64,000 bases of DNA from Zygaena filipendulae (Eukaryota; Arthropoda; Insecta; Lepidoptera; Zygaenidae). The notes beneath the pieces are model-generated. The model made no database searches, was not told where the DNA came from, and worked only from the letters and a program-made list of their open reading frames with translations. The position numbers and the translations under genes were made by a program. Location: contig OU015675.1 of the NCBI GenBank assembly GCA_907165275.2, positions 5,225,501 through 5,289,500 of the forward strand, read 5' to 3'. How positions within the stretch are numbered: position 1 is the stretch's first letter; the number at the start of each line of letters is the position of its first letter. Below, one piece after another: positions 33,512-43,685 of the stretch.

Positions 33512-33789
33512 GTCGCTTCGCGTGCGAATCCACGTAAGAGCAATTTGTAAATACCGCGTAAGAGTAAAACGTGCAAAGTTCTAATAAGTGACTTTGTACA
33601 AAATCTAAGAAAAAATCGGGTAAATTGAAGTTATTTTCCAATAAAGAAAGTTGTAAAGCACAATCTGTTAAGTTCAGTCGGTAATAAGAATTGAAATCGC
33701 CGAGATATTAAGTTTTTTCTTCCTCCTGTTAAAAAGCAAGTACGCGGTCTTTACAAGTTGCTCTTACGCGGATTCGCACGCGCAGCGAC
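33512..33789. mobile_element. MITE with 50-bp TIRs
   Basis: Arms begin gtcgcttcgcgtgcgaatcc and, reversed, gtcgctgcgcgtgcgaatcc. They continue on both sides with cgtaagagcaa then taccgcgta, giving a roughly 50-bp imperfect inverted repeat around an AT-rich core. It begins 45 bp after the MITE at 33230-33466. Confidence 0.65.
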
Positions 33790-33984
33790 CCTTTATTTCA
33801 TTGGTGCGTCTGAATTTATCTTATCTTTTGAATGACTTGAGTCATTGAAGTTATATACACATACCTACCTACCTACTATGTTTGTTTTATATAAGCGATT
33901 CACGATGGTTCATAACTATGTTAGGAGATCCCAATTCCCGAAGGAATTCGGAATTCCACAAAGTGCTCAGCAGTGAATTTCAAA

Positions 33985-36090
33985 TTAATAATAATAATAA
34001 TAAGTTTATTTAACCACAAAAACATTTTTACAAAATACAACTTGAACAAATACAAAACTTCAATATTGTAAACTATTTATGGGAGACTGGAGGTTAAACT
34101 AGGCAATGCCTGTATTTCAACCCTCCAGGTCTCCGTGCCTTAGCTTAGTACGTAATTAATGTAGTGCGTATGTAATAGTGCGGATGAGTGTGTACGTTGC
34201 TATGTGTGTTTGTGTAAATGTGAAACTGTGTAAATTTGCGAGAACTTAGTTAGCATAGTACATTTGTAAGAGGTCTTCTGTTTCATTGTAGCTTAGGGTG
34301 GCCAGCCAAGTTTTAAGTTTCTGTTTCATTTCATATCCATTTAATTGATAGATCTTCATTTTGCTATTTATTTTACTGTAAAGATGTTGACCCAAAAAGA
34401 GTTGATGTCTCTTAGCAAAAACTGTTCTATGAGCAACAACAGGACATATTATGTTGCGGTTAGTGCGTTTTGTGGGGTCGAGAAATGCGGAAACATGTGA
34501 ATGGTATCTTACAAGCACTCGAAGTATGTAAATCTGTCTTACCGTGAGTACGTTACAAGAGGGATATAATTCTGATGTCGGTAATCTTCGCGGTAGATGA
34601 TACATAACCTTAAGGATAGCTCTCTGAGCTCGCTCCACCCTCAAGAGAGCAGTCTTAGTTGCGCCTCCCCAAGCTGCAATGCAATAGTTTATCACGGACT
34701 GGACGATGGCTAAATAGACAGATTTTAATGTAGTAGGTTCGACTGATTGCCTAAGCATTTTGAAGATATAGATAACTTTACGTAGGCGTGATGTAAGCGC
34801 ATCCAATTGTTGGTCCCATGAAAGGCGAGTATCGATTACTATACCTAGGTATTTTAGATGAGTCTCACGGTTCAAAGTAAGACAATTGCAAACCGGGAAG
34901 CTGCATGCACTAGAGTGTACTTTAATATCAAAACTTTCGGGAGGTAAAGTTACAGAGGTGATGGAAAAGGGTATGAATTTGGATTTTTCAATATTGAGAG
35001 TAAGGAGATTTTTAGTTAGCCATAGCTTAATAGTTTGTAAGGAATTTTCAGTATTCTGCTTAACCTGAAACCAATTTTCACCACTGATCAAAAGTGCGGT
35101 ATCGTCAGCGTATGTGTAGATATGACAATTGGGCAGATCAAGATTACAAAGATCATTTATATAAATAGAAAAAAGAGTGGGACCGAGGATACTGCCCTGT
35201 GGCACTCCATAAGTAATACTAGCGTCACTACTAAAGTAGTCGTCTATTTTGACGCACTGTTTCCTTCCCGATAAATAGTCCGCAAAAATTTCGTAAGCCC
35301 TACCTCTAACACCAATTGCTTCAAGTTTAGACAAAAGTCGCTGGATGCAAACGGTATCAAACGCCTTAGAGAGGTCTAAGAAAACACCCAGGCATTTAGA
35401 TTTTTCATCTAATGTCTTGACAGCACAATTTACGAAGTCCGATACAGCGTCCTCGGTAGACACACCCGTCCTGAAACCGTATTGGTTTTGAGCAATAATA
35501 CTATGCTTTGTCAGAAAATTGGTTAAGCAAGTGTTTAGTATTTTTTCTAGAAGCTTGGAGAGAGCAGGAAGTACTGATATAGGACGATAATTAGAGACAT
35601 TATTCCTATCCCCGTTTTTATAAATAGGATGCACTATAGCCTTTTTTAGAGCAATTGGAAATTTACCAGTTGTAATTGCGAGATTAAAAATATAAGTTAT
35701 TACAGGAACTAATGAATGACGACAGCATTTTAGTAATTTAGAGGATATGCCGTCAGAACCCACTGCACAGTTACTTCGAAGATTAAGAATCATAGACTCT
35801 ATAAGGTCGGTGTCAACTTCAAGGATCACAAGGGATTGGTATGGCTGAGAAATTGTGGTTGTAGATTGTTCGGGGGTATTAGAGGTGATAGAACTATCAG
35901 TTGCTAGAATTTTATGAGCAAGATTTTTACCTATAGTGACGAAATAGTCATTAACAGTATTTATAGATTCTTTGGGTGTTTTAGATATTTTTAGTAATGG
36001 ACTAGAAGAGGGTTTTGGTTTTTCGGAGTATGAAATTTTTAGTATATAGGAGTATGAATTTCCCGTATACGTTTAAAATCTCTTAGATAA
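33985..36090 (-). mobile_element. 5'-truncated non-LTR retrotransposon (jockey/CR1-like)
   Basis: The open reading frame at 34246-36030 is a reverse transcriptase with its N-terminal endonuclease missing. The 3' untranslated part (33985-34245) ends, on the minus strand, in repeated att units at about 33988-34005, a typical non-LTR tail. 5' truncation near 36090 is the usual result of incomplete target-primed reverse transcription. The clade cannot be fixed by eye. Confidence 0.85.
34246..36030 (-). CDS. Reverse transcriptase of truncated non-LTR retrotransposon
   Basis: From the first ATG at 35829 the protein is 527 residues. The same frame stays open upstream to about 36030 (TPKESINTVNDYF and IGKNLAHKILAT), so the original ORF2 was longer. 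RT motifs in order: NYRPISVLP (about 80), QYGFRTGVSTEDA (116), GVFLDLSKAFDTV (148), GVPQGSILGPTLF (208) and YADDTALL (240). The C-terminal region HLKYLGIVIDTRLSW then AWGGA is typical of insect non-LTR elements. No internal stop or frameshift is seen after 36030. The endonuclease domain is absent, so it cannot move on its own. Confidence 0.9.
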   Translation of the reverse strand, partial: YSEKPKPSSSPLLKISKTPKESINTVNDYFVTIGKNLAHKILATDSSITSNTPEQSTTTISQPYQSLVILEVDTDLIESMILNLRSNCAVGSDGISSKLLKCCRHSLVPVITYIFNLAITTGKFPIALKKAIVHPIYKNGDRNNVSNYRPISVLPALSKLLEKILNTCLTNFLTKHSIIAQNQYGFRTGVSTEDAVSDFVNCAVKTLDEKSKCLGVFLDLSKAFDTVCIQRLLSKLEAIGVRGRAYEIFADYLSGRKQCVKIDDYFSSDASITYGVPQGSILGPTLFSIYINDLCNLDLPNCHIYTYADDTALLISGENWFQVKQNTENSLQTIKLWLTKNLLTLNIEKSKFIPFSITSVTLPPESFDIKVHSSACSFPVCNCLTLNRETHLKYLGIVIDTRLSWDQQLDALTSRLRKVIYIFKMLRQSVEPTTLKSVYLAIVQSVINYCIAAWGGATKTALLRVERAQRAILKVMYHLPRRLPTSELYPSCNVLTVRQIYILRVLVRYHSHVSAFLDPTKRTNRNIICPVVAHRTVFAKRHQLFLGQHLYSKINSKMKIYQLNGYEMKQKLKTWLATLSYNETEDLLQMYYAN

Positions 36091-36494
36091 TGCGGTTAAT
36101 AATAATTTAAGCTTTAATTAGTATTATTTTGTTTTTATATTTTTTTAATGAAACAATCTTTAAAAATAATATAATATTCAATTGATGAAGTTCCCTAATA
36201 TTTGTATTTTTCATTATAAAATTCAGTGATGTAATTACTTTTGATATATAATTCATTACAATAAATGTTAAATATAGTATTATGAACGTCATAAAACTTC
36301 TCCATTTGTACATAATTATTTAGTTTTTTCTTGGATGACTTTTTATCTAAATAAATTTTACCTATTTATAAGTTTTTAACATCTCGTATCGTTATAAAAC
36401 TTTTGGAAGCGTCTTCAATCATTCTAATGACATCCTATACTTTAGCAGAACTTTGAGAATGGTGTACTTAGGCAATAGGCATATAATGGTGTAT

Positions 36495-37000
36495 CCACAG
36501 AACAGAAAATAACTGATAGAAGGGACATCAACTTAGTTTAGTATGAAAACCAGTGCCGCCGGGTGATTGTCGCACACAAAACTATTATTCACGCACTAAA
36601 ACAAGAAAATATGTATCTATTAAACGCTTTAAGGCTAGTATTATGTTTTACTTAGTCACTGTTATCAAAATTCACAGTTTTGGGTTTACTTTTATTTTTT
36701 TTTTATTTATTTAAACTTTATGCACGTCATGGTAAAAAAGGCGGACTTAATGCCACAAGGGCATTCTCTGCCAGTCAACCTTCAGATAGTACAGAGAGCT
36801 TACTTGGCGGTGCATTTTGTGTTGTAAATATACTGGAGGTGGTAGCAAAAGAAACTTTTTTTTTGTAACTTGGTTAGCAAAATTTACTAATTGTACCACA
36901 AGTTAAGTTGGCAAGTTAGAGCATTCGCTATCTTCCTTTGCAGCGGTAGCGCACCTGCCCCGCCTACATGTCCTCTCTAGTTAGTTATTTTGCTCTGTGG
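36495..37000 (-). mobile_element. hAT-like MITE (CCACAGAGCA termini) with nested retroposon
   Basis: Reverse copy of the elements at 22794 and 53452: left end ccacagaacagaaaataac, right end ttagttattttgctctgtgg. A retroposon piece with cgtcatggtaaaaaaggcgg and acttaatgccacaagggc (about 36690-36870) is inserted in the middle, which explains the extra length. Confidence 0.65.
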
Positions 37001-37217
37001 GTGACTGTATATACACATGAAATGTTTGGTATTTAATTGACAAAGTTTTAACGATTCCCCCGTCATATCTCTACACTGACTTTAAATCTAAATGACGGAA
37101 AAGGAGAACTTTCTTTGTCAACGTAATCGTGTTTTGTTCTGAATTAATTTTAGAGACAAATGTAGGTATACCTACTTGATATAAACACCATCCAACAAGG
37201 TTACTAATATTATAAAC

Positions 37218-37475
37218 TAGCTGTTTTACCCGCGGTTTTACCCGTGGAAATTTCGGAGATCCCGCAGGAATTCTGGAATGCAAAGTACCTACCCTATGTC
37301 CTTTACTCCTATGACAATGTGTACCTAAGTATGCATAATTTCATGAGATTTTACCGACGTTAATTTCGGAGTTTCTGGGGGAATTCCGGGATAAAAAGTA
37401 TCCTATGTCCGTTTCCTGGTTCTAAGCTACCTCCCCACCAATTTTCATCCAAATCGGTTCAGCCGTTCTTGAGTT
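37218..37475 (+). repeat. GC-rich interspersed repeat, left arm of an inverted pair
   Basis: Starts ctagctgttttacccgcgg, runs through a partial internal duplication, then catccaaatcggttcagccg. It faces the reverse copy at 37497-37690. Confidence 0.6.
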
Positions 37476-37496
37476 ATAAATAGTGTAACTAACACG

Positions 37497-37690
37497 ACTT
37501 TTATGGGTGTGAAAGTGTGGATGTTTGGATGTTTGTTACTGAATCACGCAAAAACGGCTGATCGGATTTAGATGAAATTTGGCATGCACGTTGTCAGGGG
37601 TACAGATAAGGACATAGAGTACTTTTTATCCCGGAATTCCCGCGGGAACTCGGAAATTACCGCGGGTGAAACCGCGGGGCACAGCTAGTA
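37497..37690 (-). repeat. GC-rich interspersed repeat, right arm of an inverted pair
   Basis: Contains gaatcacgcaaaaacggctg, atttggcatgcacgttgtc, tatcccggaattcccgcgg and gggtgaaaccgcggggcac, ending agctagta. Well preserved. Confidence 0.65.
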
Positions 37691-37800
37691 ATAAATAATT
37701 ATTTATTTTCTTGTTTTAATAAAGGCAAAATAATGTGAAGCAGTTGGATTTTAAGTCAACGTGCTAGTGTTTATGGATTAATCATTATTAAATTTATGAT

Positions 37801-38105
37801 ATCTATCATTATTTATTATATCATAAATAAATACACCAAAATCGATGACCGTATAATACTACTATGTAGTAGGTATGTAGTAAACTTTTGATAGTAATTT
37901 TCATTAACTAATAGCTTATTAATTGCTAGTATGGACGTATCTATCATTATAGTATCGTATAGTATCGTATCTATCATTATTTATTATATCATAAATAAAT
38001 ACACCAAAATCGATGACCGTATAATACTACTATGTAGTAGATATGTAGTAAACTTTTGATAGTAATTTTCATTAACTAATAGCTTATTAATTGCTAGTAT
38101 GGACG
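37801..38105 (+). repeat. Tandem duplication, period 168 bp
   Basis: Copy 1 at 37801-37937 and copy 2 at 37969-38105 share everything from atctatcattatttattat to aattgctagtatggacg, differing at about one site (gtaggtatg against gtagatatg). The 31-bp spacer contains the repeated word tagtatcgta. Confidence 0.75.
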
Positions 38106-38532
38106 AATCACTAGAACACTACTGCCACAAATTAATAAAATAATTATTTTAAAACAAAGCAAATACGAAGTTTATATTTTGTTATTCGAATAATTTTTCT
38201 TATTTGATGCGCTTATAAAAAAAATGAAGTACTCTAAAAAAGGTACCAGAAAAGGTACCTACATACTTTTTATCCCAGAATTCCCGTGGGAACTCTGAAA
38301 TCACAAGGGAGAAGGCTGCAGACTGTAGAGTCTCAGACATTATCACACAGCGCCAGCTAGCCTAAGCCCAGCCCAAGCTAAGTTAATCAATTTTCTATCC
38401 ATCGAAAACAGTATTTTTTGGATGTTTGCCCTTTTTTGTACCCCTGATATCGTGTATGCGAAATTTCGTAATGATTGGATAAATATGTTAGATAGGCAAG
38501 CGTAACAAACACAACAACTGAAATTCATAATC

Positions 38533-38853
38533 TATACTATAATAAAAGAAAAGAATCTGCGATTCTGTAGATACGTTGAATATTTTTGACAAATTTTGAC
38601 AGGGAGTGATAAAAGAAGAGTAACCAACCACAAAAAAAAGAGTTTTTATAATTCTTTTCTGTCTGTCTGTCTGTCTGTCTGTTCGCGATAATCTCCGCAT
38701 CTACTGAACCGATTGTTATGCGGTTTTCATAGGAAAAATAAGCTTAGCCTGGAGATATAGCCTATATGGCTTTGTTTCATTGAAATCGGATGTCGGGAAA
38801 AAAGTTGTTGTTTAAACCTTCCATGCGGGTGAAACCGCGCGGGACAGCTAGTA
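38533..38853 (-). repeat. GC-rich interspersed repeat, subfamily B, near full length
   Basis: Reverse orientation: taataaaagaaaagaatctg, a (tgtc)n run at 38660-38680, gcgataatctccgcatctac, atggctttgtttcattgaaa and gtgaaaccgcgcgggacag, then ctagtaga. It is the best copy of this subfamily here. Confidence 0.65.
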
Positions 38854-39011
38854 GATAACATTGGTTATCTATATACCTACGTATACGAGTAAATATAATT
38901 TAAGTACATATTATAAATATACACATATTATAAAGATACACAGTCCGAAAAGCAAAAATATATCCGCCCAAAAAACTTGTAAAATGGAAATACATACACG
39001 GGTTTTGGATA

Positions 39012-39262
39012 CTTATAATATCACTAGCTGTCCCGCGCGGTTTCACCCACGATAATTTCGGTGTTCCCGCGGAATTGTTCCATACAAACTTTGCCCCCCT
39101 TTCCCCCCCTTTAGCGGTAACATTTCGAAAAATACACCCTTACCGGATGCCTACGTCATACAAAGAACACTCCCTCCAAGTTTCAGGTCTCTACGATCAG
39201 CGGTTTAGGCTGTGCGTTGATCCATCAGTCATTCAGGACAAAGCATTTTGTATGTATAGATA
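39012..39262 (+). repeat. GC-rich interspersed repeat, subfamily C
   Basis: ctagctgtcccgcgcggttt, then gttcccgcggaattgttcc, aagtttcaggtctctacgat and cagcggtttaggctgtgcg, ending atgtatagataatt. Its closest copy is at 41093-41321. It lies inside another duplicated block (38930-39005 resembles 39290-39365). Confidence 0.6.
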
Positions 39263-40014
39263 ATTATATAGATAGATAGGAACACATATTAAAATACCCA
39301 AAGATATACAGTCAGAGGCGCAAAAATGTCCGCTCAAAAACCTGTAAAATGGAAATACTACACGGTTTGTGGCGTGTGAGCGTTGTGTCGTATTTTTATG
39401 TCGGAATTTCGCTTATTTAATCATTTTTGGACAATTTGTTTTATTTTTAGTTTTACTATCGAGGCGTTTTTTGTAAGGCCATGGAGCTCTAAATCTATAG
39501 ATACAACGTAAAAAGATTTTACATCTATGGGTATATGAGTGCTTGTCTGTATAGGTGAACGCGAGTGAATTTGCCTTATCATGTTTCTGAAAAAAAAAAA
39601 AAACTATGTACTTTTCTAGTGAACAAAAAAAAATAAACAGAAGGTACTATATTTAAACAACGGTTTAAGGCTACTTGTTTATTTATACCGGCTAACGGAT
39701 GAGGACTGCTTCGGAAATGCAAACGTCCATAGAAAGTTTCGCACCACAACCCACTGCATTCGCAGTGCGGTTTGGTCCTCCGAGAATTTCCCGTGTATAC
39801 CTACGGGTTACAACTGCGCGTTCAAACGTGTTTTAAATTAAATAAAGGGTGTCCCGTATATTGACGTCAAGCCAGAACATCTGTTAACAGAAAAATATAA
39901 AGACATTAAAAACTGATGAAAGCAATAATTTTGAAAACTTCACTGGCAAAAACTTAAATTTTAAGCAGTGGTTTTCAGAAACACTATTCAGGGTTATTGT
40001 AACAAAAACTGACA

Positions 40015-40194
40015 AAGGGGCGGGTGTTAAAATAATAAACAACTACAAAAAAAGAGTTTTTAAAATTCTTTTCTGTCTGTCTATCTGTCTGTTCACGATA
40101 ATCTCTGAATCGGATTGTATCATTTAAATCGGATGTCAAGAAAAAAGTTATGTAAAATGTTTCACGCGGGTGAAACCGCGGGGCACAGCTAGTG
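40015..40194 (-). repeat. GC-rich interspersed repeat, subfamily B fragment
   Basis: aaaagagtttttaaaattc, a tgtc run, ttcacgataatctctgaatc, then gggtgaaaccgcggggcac and agctagtg. An internal deletion removed the centre. Confidence 0.5.
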
Positions 40195-40711
40195 TATAAA
40201 TATGTTTAAATCTAATTCTCTATGTGTTGTGTCAAACAAAGTTCTTTCAATTTCAATCCTTCTCTGTACCTGTGACAACGTGTGTACAAAATTTCATGAC
40301 GATCGGTTGAGCCGTTAAGGCGTCAAAGCGTAACAGACAGACAGACAGAGTTACTTTCGCATAATATGTGTCTATTAGTAGACAGTAGAGATAAAAGAGG
40401 TTTGTGTTTATCCGTGACGTCACTCAGTAATAGGCATTTATGCTGAGACAGGCATCCGTTTGGTATTTGGCGGACGCAACACAGCATTCCTTCTTTTGTG
40501 ATCTATTGATTTCATTAATTGCTTTTCAATATAGTATGTTATTTTTTTCCTTAATATTTCCGTAATCAATAAGTTGTACTCACAAAAGACATTCGTATTT
40601 ATTATACAGGGTGTAAGATTATTCAGTATTTATTTGATTCTTGCTAAAAAAAATTGTATCAATTTTCGACGCACAAAAAGAAATGTTCTACCGCTGACAC
40701 TCACATATAAA

Positions 40712-40897
40712 CCTATACTAATATTATAAAAAGGTAAAGTTTGTGAATTGTGAGTTTGTGACGTTGTATCTCTGGATCTAAAACTCGTTCACTTATAGGA
40801 AACTAGTAGTCCTGAGGGATATAGGGTATTTTTTGTCCCGAAATTCCCACGGAACTCCGAAATTACTGCGGGTGAAACCGCGGGGGACAGCTAGTCA
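40712..40897 (-). repeat. GC-rich interspersed repeat, subfamily A
   Basis: acctatactaatattataaa at one end, cctgagggatatagggtat inside and gggtgaaaccgcgggggac at the other, ending agctagtc. Confidence 0.55.
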
Positions 40898-41092
40898 AAT
40901 ATAAACGTCAATCAAATAACATATAAACGTCAAGTACCGGCTCAAACCCGCGTTAATGTTTTCCTTGTACTGTATCAGTGTCTATTTTCCAACATTTTTA
41001 TTAGTTACATGTGAATGAATTTTATCGAGGGCTTCGATACGTAAATTACAGTCTGTATTGATAAGGATTATATTATAATTATACCTACTAGC

Positions 41093-41321
41093 CGTACCGT
41101 GCGGTTTTACCCGCGATAATTTCGAATTTCCCGCGGAATTGTTTCATACAAACTTTCCAACCCTTTTTTATCCCCTTAGGGGCTGAATTTTTAAAAATCC
41201 TTTCTTATCGGATACCTACGTCATACAAAGAACACACCCTTCAAGTTTCAGGTCTCTACGATCAGCGGTTTAGGCTGTGCGTTGATCCAACAGGACAAAG
41301 TATTTTATATGTATAGATGAA
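41093..41321 (+). repeat. GC-rich interspersed repeat, subfamily C
   Basis: agccgtaccgtgcggtttta, atttcccgcggaattgtttc, then the same aagtttcaggtctctacga and tttaggctgtgcgttgatcc as the copy at 39012. Confidence 0.6.
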
Positions 41322-41562
41322 TAATAATTTGTACAGTTACGAAATACAGATTCGCAGATTTTCATTTATTTTAACTACCTAAGTACTGCCTAGTATAGTA
41401 TTATATTATCTGTGGTACTGCTAAAGGTAGATTAATCAAAAAGTTTTCTGCTTACACTGTCTGAACTTCCTGAACTTATTTTGTGAGAAGATAAATGCGT
41501 ACAAAGATAATTATAATGACTGTTAGTAAAACTTTATTTTGGCAGCCTAAATATAACAAACT

Positions 41563-41735
41563 AGCTGTTCCCCGCGGTTTTATCCGTGGTAATTTTGGAG
41601 GTCCCGCAGGAATTCCGGGATACAAAGTACCCTATGTCCCACTCTGCACCCTTGACAACGTGTGTGCAAAATTGCATGATGATCGGTTGAGCCGTTAATG
41701 CGTGGAAGCGTATTAGACAGACAGACCAACTCGTA
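41563..41735 (+). repeat. GC-rich interspersed repeat, subfamily A
   Basis: ctgttccccgcggttttatc, gtcccgcaggaattccggg, tgcatgatgatcggttgagc and gacagacagaccaac in the standard order. Confidence 0.55.
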
Positions 41736-41935
41736 ACATTGGACGTATATCACTGTTTCAGTATAAATATCTAGGCAATAATAAGATAATTCGAAACGTA
41801 ATGTAAGCAACTGAACGGAGTTCATTTCAAAGATAAAAAGATAACTGTACACAGCAGTGGCGAAGGGTGATATATTGATATGGGGAAGCCGGAAATCTAC
41901 TTTAATTTCAACTTATTAAACTATTATCCACCCAA

Positions 41936-42066
41936 AGGTTGTCTGGAAGAGATCGCTAGTAAAGCGATAAGACCGCCTTTTGTATGCCCTTAGTTATAAG
42001 TTTCTGTAAACACACTGTAAAATTATTTTGGTGTACAATAAAGTGTATTCTATTCTATTCTATTCT
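41936..42066 (+). repeat. Retroposon 3' end with (ctatt)n tail
   Basis: aaaggttgtctggaagagat, cgctagtaaagcgataagac and gtgtacaataaagtgtattc, then four ctatt units. An AATAAAG signal followed by a short tandem tail is typical of a retroposon 3' terminus. Confidence 0.6.
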
Positions 42067-42069
42067 ATT

Positions 42070-42150
42070 AACTGTTCCCCGCGGTTTCCCCTGCGATAAG
42101 TTCGGGTTCCCGCGGGAATTCCGGTATAAAAAGTCCTGTATCCCTGACAA
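42070..42150 (+). repeat. GC-rich interspersed repeat fragment
   Basis: actgttccccgcggtttccc and gttcccgcgggaattccgg directly follow the (ctatt)n tail of the preceding retroposon, then the similarity stops. Confidence 0.45.
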
Positions 42151-42953
42151 GTGACAACGTTCTCAATTACGGTAGAGAGAGATGTTGCGTCTGAAGGGAA
42201 GCAGGTGGCTTCTATGGTACCTTCGCCACTGGTACACAGCTAGACACTTTAATGTCAAAAACATGGTACCTAATGCTGAAAGAACTTCTTTTACGTAATC
42301 TACAGTTAGGCGTGTATAAAACTTAACAAAAAAAAGATACACTGTCATATTTCGAACAAGAATTTAAAAAAGCGAAGTGATCTGTAAAGAATTTGCCTCC
42401 AAAAGATTCTCGCTTAATGTTAAACACACCCAGGCGTTCTAGATATCTAGTGAATGGTGTTTAAAACGTTATCTAGGCTACATCTGACGAGAGCTTTATT
42501 CACTCGCCTTTCGCGCACCAACCGCGAGCGCTAAGTGAAAATACTTGCTACAATGCCAACGGTTTTCAATGAGATTCGCCGATGTTTAAAATCAGATATT
42601 CGCTGTAGATTACTTTAAGAATGCATGTGAATTGTTTTTGAGTAATCACTTTCGCACTTTTGTCCGCATATATTTATTTGATCTTACAGTTAGGTACAGT
42701 AGGTAACCTTCCCATATTATGTGCTTACAGTTATACCTTCCCATATGCGTAATTAATAAGACGTATAGATAAAAGAATCATATTAAAAATTTGACGTGTA
42801 CCTACAATAATTGAAAAAAAAAAGAACAGAAATCGTACACTTTTTTCTTTTACCCAAAGAATTCTTAAGGAAATCTCGAAATACATTTGAGAAAAATTGC
42901 AAACGTGTGCTATAATTCCTACTAAATATAAAAAAATAAAGATAGGTACTTAC

Positions 42954-43006
42954 CACTGCAAAAGTATGCAACTATAAAGACGAAATTCCAGTATATTACA
43001 TCCATT
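42954..43006 (-). CDS. Candidate first coding exon with signal peptide
   Basis: ATG at 43006 in a good insect context (CAAAATGG), 17 full codons reading MDVIYWNFVFIVAYFLQ, then donor GTAAGT. A short polar start followed by an unbroken hydrophobic core is what a secretory signal exon looks like. It is on the same strand as the Dscam-like gene, 14.5 kb upstream of its first firm exon, and a possible promoter lies 230 bp upstream. The exon ends in phase 2, which fits none of the exons I accepted, so at least one exon is missing, or it belongs to another transcript. Confidence 0.42.
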
Positions 43007-43155
43007 TTGTCACGTACAGGTAAGTAATTTATCAAACACTAATATTTATAAGGTTTTTCTACGTAGGTATTTAAAAAATAAAATCACTAATTGCTAATAG
43101 GAAAAATAAACGATAACTTTATTTAGTTTAAATTTCTAAATCATAATTTTCCAAG

Positions 43156-43212
43156 TTACGAATACACTTTCGCGATTTCCCGCTCTTTTTCTTGCCCGCG
43201 CGAGGCGTGCAT
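43156..43212 (-). other. Possible upstream ORF in the 5' UTR
   Basis: On the minus strand an ATG at 43212 opens 18 codons (MHASRGQEKEREIAKVYS) and stops at 43156, 150 bp before the ATG of the signal exon. If transcription starts near 43237 this would be the first ATG met by ribosomes. The stretch is GC- and CpG-rich, unlike its surroundings. Confidence 0.25.
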
Positions 43213-43229
43213 CCCCAGATGCTATAGGG

Positions 43230-43265
43230 GTTGAACTGCGGGCGGGTGGACGTTGTATATTTAGG
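43230..43265 (-). promoter_or_regulatory. Putative TATA plus initiator core promoter
   Basis: On the minus strand TAAATATA (43263-43256) is followed 26 bases later by CGCAGTTC with the A at 43237, close to the arthropod initiator TCAGTT. The block 43140-43310 is locally CpG-rich in an AT-rich region. It would give a 5' UTR of about 230 nt before the ATG at 43006. Sequence match only. Confidence 0.33.
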
Positions 43266-43351
43266 TATGGAATAAGTAGAGCCGCGGGAATATTATACTA
43301 AGTACCCATATTGCTGGCACGTTGTAATTTTTCAAAAGGAATGTTGGAAAT

Positions 43352-43685
43352 GGGGATGTGGACTACTTTTAAAAATCAAAATTCTAATTAGTCCGTCAGT
43401 TAGAAAATAAAAAACAATAGACACGTATTTTTTGCTTTTTCAAATAAATTAAAATATACAGAGATAATTATTTAGGCGCATTAAAGTTTAGGGTGAGGGG
43501 GTCGTGACGTCACTAACCACAAAAACCGCCATACAAACTGTCAGAATAGTGACGTCACGCGAAATTTCAACTCAACATATCGCCGTTATTTTTTGATTAC
43601 GTAAAAAAAGAAAAAATACGTGTCCAATATTTTTTAATAATCTACAAGACGGACTAAAAAATAAAAATTAGTCAACATGCCTATT
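43352..43685 (+). mobile_element. MITE family 1 copy, full length, two CRE palindromes
   Basis: The left end ggggatgtggactac and right end tagtcaacatgcctatt are inverted relative to each other. Two gtgacgtcac sites lie near 43504 and 43550. It starts about 115 bp upstream of the candidate promoter, in promoter-proximal position. Confidence 0.68.

Noticed and set aside
39700..39830. GC-rich patch considered as an Ig1 exon
   Set aside because: Open in more than one frame, but none shows the Cys-Trp spacing of an Ig domain or good splice sites.
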